This document shows positions 1-5,099 of a DNA stretch of 6,603 nt, in pieces. The position numbers and the translations under genes were made by a program. Below the pieces are notes generated by a model that saw nothing but the letters and a program-made list of their open reading frames with translations, had not been told where the DNA came from and did not search any database. This DNA comes from Clostridia bacterium (GTDB lineage Bacteria > Bacillota > Clostridia > Christensenellales > Aristaeellaceae), in contig JAFUGB010000243.1 of the NCBI GenBank assembly GCA_017469605.1, forward strand, positions 1-6,603, given 5' to 3'. The number at the start of each line of letters is the position of its first letter. The first letter of the stretch is position 1.

Positions 1-765
1 GCTGCTGTCGCCATTGGTAATGCGCACGCGCACGGTTTCCTTCAGGATATTGACCTCCTGCACCGTGCCCACGCCGTCAGGGGTCATCACGTCCCGGCCC
101 ACCCGGGGCATGCGCTTGCGGGTGGCCTCGTAATGATCCTGCTCATACTTAAGGCAGCACATGAGCCTTCCGCAAACGCCGCTGATTTTGGTGGGATTCA
201 GGCTCAGGTTCTGCTCCTTGGCCATTTTGATGGACACGGGCTGGAAATCGCCCATGAACTGGGCGCAGCATACCGGCCGGCCGCACAGCCCCAGGCCGCC
301 CAGCATTTTGGCCTCGTCGCGCACGCCGATCTGTTTCAGCTCAATGCGGGTCCTGAACACCGCCGCCAGGTTTTTGACCAGGGCGCGGAAATCCACCCGG
401 CCGTTGGCCGTAAAGTAAAACAGGATCTTGCTGTTGTCAAAGGTGTATTCCACGCTGACCAGCTTCATTTCCAGCCTATGCTCTATGATCTTTTTCTGGC
501 AGATGGCATAGGCTTCTTTTTCCTTGCGGCGGTTGTCCTGCTGGCGCTGGGCGTCCTCCACGGTGGCGATGCGCACCACGGGCTTTAGGGGCGGGGTGAT
601 TTCCTCGTCGGGCACCTCGTGCACGCCGGTGACCACCTCGCCATACTCGATGCCCCGGGCGGTTTCCACGATCACCGCGTCGCCCGCCGTGGGCCACAGG
701 CTGCCGGGGTCAAAATAATACAGCTTGCCTGCGTTATGGAAACGCACGCCGATTATGGTTGCCAT
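1..765 (-). CDS. ricT: RicT/YaaT, PSP1-domain protein of the Ric (RicAFT) complex, 3' end outside window
   Basis: An open frame of 255 codons runs from ATG at 765 to the window edge without a stop; the family is usually near 275 residues, so only the C-terminal tail should be missing. I translated it by hand. It begins MATIIGVRFHNAGKLYYFDP, and residues about 60-145 form the PSP1 domain. Next comes the diagnostic cysteine region: LCGRPVCC (C161, C166, C167) and GVCGRLMCC (C198, C203, C204). In the B. subtilis RicA-RicF-RicT complex, conserved cysteines bind [4Fe-4S] clusters; the complex is needed for RNase Y-dependent mRNA maturation, biofilm formation, competence and sporulation. That these cysteines ligate clusters here is inference. 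The start is fixed by GGAGGA (775-780 on the complement) about 9 bases upstream, lying inside the end of holB, which overlaps by 13 bases, so the two are translated from one message. Identification is strong. Confidence 0.95.
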   Translation of the reverse strand, partial: MATIIGVRFHNAGKLYYFDPGSLWPTAGDAVIVETARGIEYGEVVTGVHEVPDEEITPPLKPVVRIATVEDAQRQQDNRRKEKEAYAICQKKIIEHRLEMKLVSVEYTFDNSKILFYFTANGRVDFRALVKNLAAVFRTRIELKQIGVRDEAKMLGGLGLCGRPVCCAQFMGDFQPVSIKMAKEQNLSLNPTKISGVCGRLMCCLKYEQDHYEATRKRMPRVGRDVMTPDGVGTVQEVNILKETVRVRITNGDSS

Positions 766-1766
766 AAAATGATTTCCTCCGAAATAATATATAATAATTT
801 TTCCGCGATCGCCTGCCAGGATACATTGCTGGCCCGGTAGCGGCCGCACTCGATCACGGCGGACAGCACGTTTTCCAGCGCCCGGGGGCTTGCGTGCAGC
901 CAGCTTTCATGGCAGCCGGTCTCGCCCGACGGCAGGGGCTGGGGGCCGGCCCCCATGGCGAAGAGCAGGTATTCCCGGACGCGCTGCTCCACCACGGAGA
1001 GGATCTCCGCCGCGTCCTCGCGCTTATCCCTGAGCCGGGCCGAAGCCCCGGGCACATCCCGGGCGGAGCGCAGCGAAAAGAAGGTGCTCTCGCACAGCGT
1101 GCGCACCTGCAGGAAGGAAGCGTCCTCCCGCATGCTCAGCGCCATCCCCAGGCTGCCGCCGCACAGCACCGATAATTCCCGGGCCTGGGCGGCATCGGCG
1201 CCGCGCGCCATCAGCTCCTTTTGAATATCCTCCCGAGGCCAGGCGGGCACGCGCACCACCCGGCAGCGGGAACGCACCGTGGGCAAAAGCCCGGTATCTC
1301 CCGAGGCCGTCAGGATAAAGCGCGTGTCGGCGTCGGGCTCCTCCAGCGATTTGAGCAGGGCGTTCTGGGCCTGGGGCGTCATGCGCTGGGCGTTTTCCAG
1401 CAGCACAACCCGGTTTCCGCCCTCCACGGCATGCATGGACAGGGCGTGGATGATTTCCCGCAGGTGGTCCACCTTGATGGAGCGCTCCTTCTCCCCGGCC
1501 GAGGGCGTGAGCAGGTCCGGATGCGTGCCGTTCAGCGCGCGCCTGCAGCCCCGGCATGCCAAGCAGGGCTTTTCGCCCTGGCCCGTGCATAAAAAGGCGC
1601 AAGCAAGCAGCCGGGCCAGCGTGCGTTTGCCAACCCCGGCCATGCCTGTGAGCGCCATGGCGTGGGATACCCGGCCTGACCGAACATCGCAGATCAGCGC
1701 CGATACCGCCTCGCCGCGGGAAAGAAAAGAATCAAGGGTAACCAACAGGCTTGTCCTTTCACACAT
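753..1766 (-). CDS. holB: DNA polymerase III delta' subunit (clamp loader)
   Basis: A 337-residue AAA+ protein, the usual length for delta' of the clamp loader that places the beta sliding clamp on DNA. The sequence shows SHAMALTG, then a Walker A motif GMAGVGKRT (41-49), then four cysteines spaced as in the clamp-loader zinc module (C60, C68, C71, C74), a Walker B-like strand VVLLENAQRM (120-129), NALLKSLEEP (136-144), and the SRC motif (166-168) that supplies the arginine-finger element. Walker B has Asn where an ATPase usually has Asp; delta' subunits are often poor ATPases. ATG at 1766 gives the longest form but has no Shine-Dalgarno sequence. A TTG at 1745 (residue 8) has AAAGGA about 8 bases upstream and still leaves a normal N-terminus, so it may be the real start. 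Ends in TAA. Lies 72 bases after darA and overlaps ricT by 13 bases. Confidence 0.95.
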   Translation of the reverse strand: MCERTSLLVTLDSFLSRGEAVSALICDVRSGRVSHAMALTGMAGVGKRTLARLLACAFLCTGQGEKPCLACRGCRRALNGTHPDLLTPSAGEKERSIKVDHLREIIHALSMHAVEGGNRVVLLENAQRMTPQAQNALLKSLEEPDADTRFILTASGDTGLLPTVRSRCRVVRVPAWPREDIQKELMARGADAAQARELSVLCGGSLGMALSMREDASFLQVRTLCESTFFSLRSARDVPGASARLRDKREDAAEILSVVEQRVREYLLFAMGAGPQPLPSGETGCHESWLHASPRALENVLSAVIECGRYRASNVSWQAIAEKLLYIISEEIILWQP

Positions 1767-1782
1767 GATAGCGGGATGCGCT

Positions 1783-1799
1783 GGGGCGCGCGGCGCCCC
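1783..1799 (-). other. GC-only hairpin between darA and holB
   Basis: GGGGCGC and GCGCCCC form a perfect 7-bp stem around a three-base GCG loop in the 72-base gap between darA and holB. No T-run follows on the minus strand, so it is not a standard intrinsic terminator. It could be a processing or stability element that lets darA be expressed at a different level from holB-ricT; that role is inference. Confidence 0.45.
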
Positions 1800-1838
1800 G
1801 GAAACTCATCCGCGGCGCCGGCCTTGCCCCTCCGGGGA

Positions 1839-2168
1839 TCAGTACTTGTGGAACTGCTCCACGTCCAGAACAAACACCGTGGCGCCGCCCACCGTTACCT
1901 CGATGGGCATATGGGCGTACATGCCCGCGATGCCGCCCGCCGCCATGGGCGAGGCCATCATCTGCCTGCGGCTCTTGCACACCTTTTCAATATCGTGCAG
2001 GCAGCCATCCAGCCGGTCGTCCTCCACGCCGGCCAGCAGCGTGGTGTTCCCGGCCCGCAAAAAGCCGCCGGTGGTGGCCAGCTTGGTGACGCTGTAGCCG
2101 TCGTTCATCATCTCTGAAATCAGCCGGTTAGCATCCTCATCCTGAATGATGGCGATGACCAGTTTCAT
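1839..2168 (-). CDS. darA: Cyclic-di-AMP receptor DarA/PstA (YaaQ), PII-like
   Basis: A 109-residue protein, the same length as B. subtilis DarA. It starts MKLVIAIIQDEDANRLI, carries the signature KLATTGGFLRAGNTTLLAGVE (residues 29-49) and ends GGATVFVLDVEQFHKY (94-109). These are the landmarks of the trimeric, cytosolic PII-like family that binds c-di-AMP at subunit interfaces; the loop with TTGGFLRAGNTT contributes to the ligand site. The output partner of DarA is not established in general. The open frame extends upstream to 2252, but ATG at 2168 is preceded by AAAGGAGG with 8 bases spacing and matches the family N-terminus, so the longer form is rejected. Ends in TGA. It is the first gene of darA-holB-ricT; yaaR, which lies between darA and holB in B. 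subtilis, is absent here. Transcribed from the promoter at 2224-2252. Confidence 0.95.
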   Translation of the reverse strand: MKLVIAIIQDEDANRLISEMMNDGYSVTKLATTGGFLRAGNTTLLAGVEDDRLDGCLHDIEKVCKSRRQMMASPMAAGGIAGMYAHMPIEVTVGGATVFVLDVEQFHKY

Positions 2169-2201
2169 GGATAACGCCTCCTTTTCATTGAAAGTACAGG
2201 C

Positions 2202-2217
2202 GGAAAAACACTTTTCC
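2202..2217 (-). other. Small hairpin at the 5' end of the darA leader
   Basis: GGAAAA and TTTTCC flank a four-base loop, giving a 6-bp AT-rich stem. With the -10 box at 2224-2229, transcription should begin near 2217, so this hairpin would sit at the extreme 5' end of the mRNA. A 5'-terminal stem can slow mRNA decay; there is no larger riboswitch-like structure in this roughly 50-base leader. Confidence 0.3.
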
Positions 2218-2223
2218 TTATCT

Positions 2224-2252
2224 ATTATACTATATTGCGGTCCAAAGCGCAA
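2224..2252 (-). promoter_or_regulatory. Sigma-A-type promoter for darA-holB-ricT
   Basis: On the complement the -10 box is a perfect TATAAT (2229-2224) and the -35 is TTGCGC (2252-2247), 3 of 6 consensus bases with the important TTG kept, separated by 17 bases. The predicted start of transcription is near 2217, about 50 bases before the darA ATG. It points away from the plus-strand promoter at 2277-2305. Confidence 0.7.
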
Positions 2253-2253
2253 T
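2234..2253. promoter_or_regulatory. Inverted repeat overlapping the darA -35, candidate operator
   Basis: ATTGCG, 8 bases, CGCAAT: a perfect 6-bp inverted repeat. Its right half coincides with the darA -35 box and its left half lies in the spacer, so a dimeric protein bound here would block the promoter. The plus-strand promoter begins 24 bases away. No known regulator is recognised from the site; it could arise by chance. Confidence 0.35.
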
Positions 2254-2276
2254 GATCAAACGATTTACAATTTTTA

Positions 2277-2305
2277 TGAACAGGCGGCCCGCTTTGTGCT
2301 ATAAT
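2277..2305 (+). promoter_or_regulatory. Extended -10 promoter for the DUF2974 gene
   Basis: The -10 is TATAAT (2300-2305), preceded by TGC to form an extended -10 motif. A -35 of TGAACA (2277-2282, 4 of 6 consensus bases) lies 17 bases upstream. Transcription should begin near 2312, giving a leader of about 20 bases that contains only the ribosome binding site GGGAGG (2321-2326). Confidence 0.75.
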
Positions 2306-2331
2306 AGGGCGTACCCATACGGGAGGTTGGT

Positions 2332-3492
2332 ATGAGCGATCTGTTTGATTATATTGCCTGGCGGGGGGACCTGAGCCAGGCCGCGGTGCCCTTTAACGAT
2401 GTGGACGCGCTGATTTTCGCAAGGCTGAGCTACGTGCCTTTTGACGGCGTGGTACCCCCGGGCTTTGACGGCGGAAAGCCGCTGCCCGAGGCCGCCCGGC
2501 AGGTGCTGGCCAAGGGCGTCCTGGACCGGCAAACCGAGCGCGGCCAGGAAAGCATCCGCCTGCTCACCATGCTGGCCGACGCGCCCCGCTACCAGGGGCT
2601 GACGCTGTGCGGCTTTGAATCCACCCTGGACCGGGAGGCCCAGGAGCAGTTTGCCGCCGTCACCATCCGGCTGCCGCTGGGCGCCTGGGTATGCTACCGG
2701 GGCACCGACGGCACGCTGGTGGGCTGGAAGGAGGATTTTAACATGTCCTTTTCCGATGTGGTGCCCGCCCAGCTGCACGCCGTGGAATACCTTACCCGCG
2801 CCGCCGCCCTCCCCGGCACCCTGCGGCTGTGCGGCCACAGCAAGGGCGGCAACCTGGCGGTGTTCGCCGCCGCCTTCTGCGGCGAGAGCATCCAGAGCCG
2901 CATCGTGGCGGTGCGCAATTTTGACGGCCCGGGATTCCAGCGCGGCGTGGCCGGACAGCCGGACTTCCAGCGCATCATCGGCCGCACCCGCACCTTCCTG
3001 CCCCGCTCCTCGGTGGTGGGCATGCTGCTGGAGCATGAAGAGCCCTACACCGTGGTGGAAAGCCGGGGATCGGGGGGCATCACCCAGCACAACGTGTGCC
3101 TGTGGGAGGTCACCCGGGACGGATTCCAGGAGCTGCGCCAGGTATCGGACGGCAGCCAGTTCATCGACCGCGCCATGAAGGACTGGGTGGCCACCATGGA
3201 TGCCGAGCAGCGGGAAAAGGTGGTCAACGGCGTGTATGAGGCGCTGTCCGCCACCCAGGCCGACACCGTGCGCGAGGTGCGGGAAAAGGGCAAAATGGCC
3301 GCGCTCAAGGCCATCATGAGCCTGGACGAGGATACCCGCAGGCAAACGCTGTCTGCCATGCGCGGCCTGTACCATTCCCTCAAGCGCTCGCTGCCCGAAA
3401 GCCCCCTGAAGGCGCTGGAGGACAGGCTGAGCTTCCTTGCCGGCAGGGAGCAGGACAAGCAGGAGGGCGAAGCGGCAAAAGACCAAAAATGA
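2332..3492 (+). CDS. DUF2974 / Mbeg1-like alpha/beta-hydrolase family protein
   Basis: A 386-residue protein beginning MSDLFDYIAWRGDLS. The N-terminal WRGDLSF-like segment and the whole layout match the DUF2974 (Mbeg1-like) family, which has a lipase-type alpha/beta-hydrolase fold and no settled substrate. Residues 122-137 (YRGTDGTLVGWKEDFN) resemble the region after the first core strand in class 3 lipases. LCGHSKGGNLA (166-176) is a GxSxG nucleophile elbow with S170. Candidate triad partners are D198 in NFDGPGF and H253 in TQHNVCLW; these assignments are inference. No signal peptide or membrane segment is visible, so it is likely cytosolic. The C-terminal 100 residues are charged and helical. 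The start has GGGAGG five bases upstream. It ends in TGA and is single, divergent from darA, with its own promoter. The long antisense frame on the other strand is a GC-bias shadow. Confidence 0.85.
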   Translation: MSDLFDYIAWRGDLSQAAVPFNDVDALIFARLSYVPFDGVVPPGFDGGKPLPEAARQVLAKGVLDRQTERGQESIRLLTMLADAPRYQGLTLCGFESTLDREAQEQFAAVTIRLPLGAWVCYRGTDGTLVGWKEDFNMSFSDVVPAQLHAVEYLTRAAALPGTLRLCGHSKGGNLAVFAAAFCGESIQSRIVAVRNFDGPGFQRGVAGQPDFQRIIGRTRTFLPRSSVVGMLLEHEEPYTVVESRGSGGITQHNVCLWEVTRDGFQELRQVSDGSQFIDRAMKDWVATMDAEQREKVVNGVYEALSATQADTVREVREKGKMAALKAIMSLDEDTRRQTLSAMRGLYHSLKRSLPESPLKALEDRLSFLAGREQDKQEGEAAKDQK

Positions 3493-3508
3493 GAAAAACA
3501 GCGCACAA

Positions 3509-3553
3509 ACTGGCGAACAATTTCATATAAATCCACTTGCAATGTTCGTCTTT
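3509..3553. promoter_or_regulatory. Paired inverted PurBox-like sites upstream of purR
   Basis: CGAACAAT (3514-3521, plus) and CGAACATT (3548-3541, minus) face each other. Set against the B. subtilis PurR consensus AWWWCCGAACWWT, both keep the CGAAC core and the WWT tail. The minus-strand box (AAAGACGAACATT, 3553-3541) matches 11 of 13 positions; the plus-strand box (3509-3521) is weaker in its AT half. The gap between the 13-base boxes is 19, close to but slightly wider than the 16-17 described for B. subtilis. The second box lies just behind the -35 of the purR promoter, where bound PurR would block RNA polymerase. The two cores also form a 6-bp stem followed by CTTTTT, so a weak terminator for the upstream gene is a second reading. 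Confidence 0.6.
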
Positions 3554-3565
3554 TTGATGTATAAT
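3537..3565 (+). promoter_or_regulatory. Sigma-A-type promoter for purR-pth
   Basis: TTGCAA (3537-3542, 4 of 6 consensus bases) and TATAAT (3560-3565) are separated by exactly 17 bases. Transcription should start near 3572, giving a leader of about 30 bases that includes the GGGGGG ribosome binding site (3587-3592). The PurBox pair overlaps the -35 and spacer. Confidence 0.8.
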
Positions 3566-3601
3566 CATGCCCTGTGACTGAATAACGGGGGGAAATGAAC
3601 C

Positions 3602-4414
3602 ATGGATAAGTTTAAGCGCAATGAACGGCTGGCCGTCATGACCCAGGTGCTGACCGCCGCCCCCAATAAAATTTTTACGCTCTCGCACTTTTGCGAAATG
3701 TTCGGCGCGGCCAAGAGCACGGTAAGCGAGGACGCGGCCATCCTGGCCGAAACCATGCGGCAGTTTCGCCTGGGCACGGTGGAAACGGTCACCGGCGCGG
3801 CGGGCGGCATGCGCTACCGCCCCATGACCCAGGAGGGCGAAGGCCGCCGGTTCATGGAGAGCATCTGCGAAATGATGCGCGCCCCCAGCCGCGTGCTGCC
3901 GGGCGGCTATCTGTATTTTTCCGATATCCTCAGCGATCCCGGGCTGGTGGCCGGCATGGGACGCCTGTTTGCCGCCGAGTATTACGACGCGGGCGTGGAT
4001 TTTGTGCTCACCATGGAAACCAAGGGCATTCCGGTGGCGCTGATGACGGCGTCGGCGCTGCATGTGCCGCTGATCATCGCCCGCCACAGCAGCAAGGTGT
4101 ACGAGGGCAGCGCCGTGAACATCAATTACGTATCGGGGAAGGGCGTTATTGAAACCATGAGCCTGAGCCGCCGGGCCGTGCGCGAGGGCAGCACGGCGCT
4201 GATCGTGGATGATTTCATGCGCGGCGGCGGCACCGCCCGGGGCATGCTGAGCATGCTGGGCGAATTTAACGTGAAATGCGCGGGCGCCTGCTTTGTGATG
4301 GCCACCGAAAACGAGGGCACCACCGCCATGGAGGGCGCCAAAGCCCTGATGCTGCTGGGCAAGGTACAGGACGGCAGCCCCGTGCAGGTGCGTGTGGCGG
4401 ATTGGGTGAAATGA
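3602..4414 (+). CDS. purR: Pur operon repressor PurR (PRPP-responsive)
   Basis: A 270-residue protein with the domain order of B. subtilis PurR: an N-terminal winged-helix DNA-binding domain (about 1-74; RNERLAVMTQVL, then the recognition region around GAAKSTVSEDAAIL), followed by a type I phosphoribosyltransferase-like domain that binds PRPP but is not an enzyme. The PRPP motif ALIVDDFMRGGGTARG lies at 199-214, with D203 and D204 in the same positions as in B. subtilis. In that family PRPP binding releases the repressor from PurBox DNA, so purine-synthesis genes are repressed when PRPP is low. ATG at 3602 has GGGGGG nine bases upstream. It ends in TGA overlapping the pth start (ATGA). The PurBox pair in its own promoter suggests autoregulation. 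Identification is strong; which other genes it controls is not visible here. Confidence 0.96.
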   Translation: MDKFKRNERLAVMTQVLTAAPNKIFTLSHFCEMFGAAKSTVSEDAAILAETMRQFRLGTVETVTGAAGGMRYRPMTQEGEGRRFMESICEMMRAPSRVLPGGYLYFSDILSDPGLVAGMGRLFAAEYYDAGVDFVLTMETKGIPVALMTASALHVPLIIARHSSKVYEGSAVNINYVSGKGVIETMSLSRRAVREGSTALIVDDFMRGGGTARGMLSMLGEFNVKCAGACFVMATENEGTTAMEGAKALMLLGKVQDGSPVQVRVADWVK

Positions 4415-4980
4415 GCATGCATATATTGATTGGCCTGGGCAATCCGGGTGCGCAGTACGCCCATACGCGGCACAACTGCGGCTTTGAGGTCATTGACCGG
4501 CTTTCCCGGATGTGGAGCATCCCGGTGGACCGGGCAAAGTGCCGCGGCCTGGCGGGCGAGGGCAGGCTGGGGGGCGAACGGGTGATATTGCTCAAGCCCC
4601 AAACCTTCATGAACCTTTCGGGCGACTGCGTGGCCGACGCCCTGCGCTGGTACAAGGCCGATCCCAGGGAGACCATGATTTTTTCGGATGATATTGACCT
4701 GCCCCTGGGCGCCGTCCGGGTGCGCCCCTTCGGCGGCGCGGGCACCCACAACGGCTGGCGGGATATCCTGCTCAAAACCGGCAGCGACCGCTTTCCCCGG
4801 GTGCGGGTGGGCGTGGGCGCCAAGCCCCCGGAATGGGACCTGGCGGACTGGGTGCTTTCCCGCTTTTCCCCCGAGGATCAAAAGGCCATGGACGACGCCT
4901 TTGAGCGCGCCGCCAAAGCCGCGGAATGCTTTGTGGCGCGCGGCATCGAGGAGACCATGAACCTGTATAACAGGAAATAA
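4411..4980 (+). CDS. pth: Peptidyl-tRNA hydrolase
   Basis: A 189-residue cytosolic enzyme that hydrolyses the ester bond in peptidyl-tRNAs dropped from ribosomes, freeing tRNA for reuse; normal family length. Key residues are in place: GLGNPG (8-13, N11), TRHNCGF (19-25) with the catalytic H21, KPQTFMNLSG (62-71, N68), DDIDLPLG (93-100, D94) and GAGTHNG (109-115, N114). The more common form of the last motif is GAGGHNG; Thr for Gly at 112 is a mild variant. The open frame continues upstream to 4276 inside purR, but ATG at 4411, overlapping the purR stop as ATGA, fits translational coupling and the family N-terminus; ATG at 4417 is a second possibility. Ends in TAA. Co-transcribed with purR, so its level may follow PurR control. 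Confidence 0.96.
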   Translation: MSMHILIGLGNPGAQYAHTRHNCGFEVIDRLSRMWSIPVDRAKCRGLAGEGRLGGERVILLKPQTFMNLSGDCVADALRWYKADPRETMIFSDDIDLPLGAVRVRPFGGAGTHNGWRDILLKTGSDRFPRVRVGVGAKPPEWDLADWVLSRFSPEDQKAMDDAFERAAKAAECFVARGIEETMNLYNRK

Positions 4981-5035
4981 ACGGATTTTCCGATTGCAAA
5001 AAAACAAGCTCCCGCCAACGCGGATCTGCCGGTCC

Positions 5036-5058
5036 GCGGTATAGCCGTGCCGCTTTTT
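5036..5058 (+). terminator. Candidate intrinsic terminator after pth
   Basis: GCGGTAT and GTGCCGC form a 7-bp stem (two G-U pairs in RNA) around a four-base loop, followed directly by five T. It lies 55 bases after the pth stop and 41 before the next start. The stem is short, so termination may be partial. A competing 6-bp stem, CGCGGA (5019-5024) with TCCGCG (5033-5038), shares three bases with it and could in principle act as an anti-terminator. No promoter with recognisable -35 and -10 boxes was found between here and 5100, so the next gene may depend on readthrough. Confidence 0.45.
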
Positions 5059-5099
5059 GGACATGATGAAAGCATCAATCCCGAAAGGAAGTGCATTTC

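Noticed and set aside
1279..2097. 272-codon plus-strand frame across holB and darA
   Set aside because: It crosses two confidently identified minus-strand genes and the gap between them; the translation is Ser/Arg/Pro-rich with no motif.
1839..2252. Longer 137-residue form of DarA
   Set aside because: The extra 28 residues are not family-like, cross the darA promoter, and the internal ATG at 2168 has a perfect ribosome binding site.
2264..2305. TTTACA as the -35 for TATAAT at 2300
   Set aside because: The spacing is 30 bases, far from the 16-18 needed; TGAACA at 2277-2282 has the correct 17.
2299..3486. 395-codon open frame on the minus strand opposite the DUF2974 gene
   Set aside because: Low-complexity His/Ala/Gly-rich translation with no family features; it mirrors a GC-rich gene on the plus strand that has a promoter, ribosome binding site and recognised motifs.
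4126..5064. Long minus-strand open frame opposite purR and pth
   Set aside because: It spans the two well-identified plus-strand genes and their boundary and has no recognisable protein signature; GC-bias shadow.
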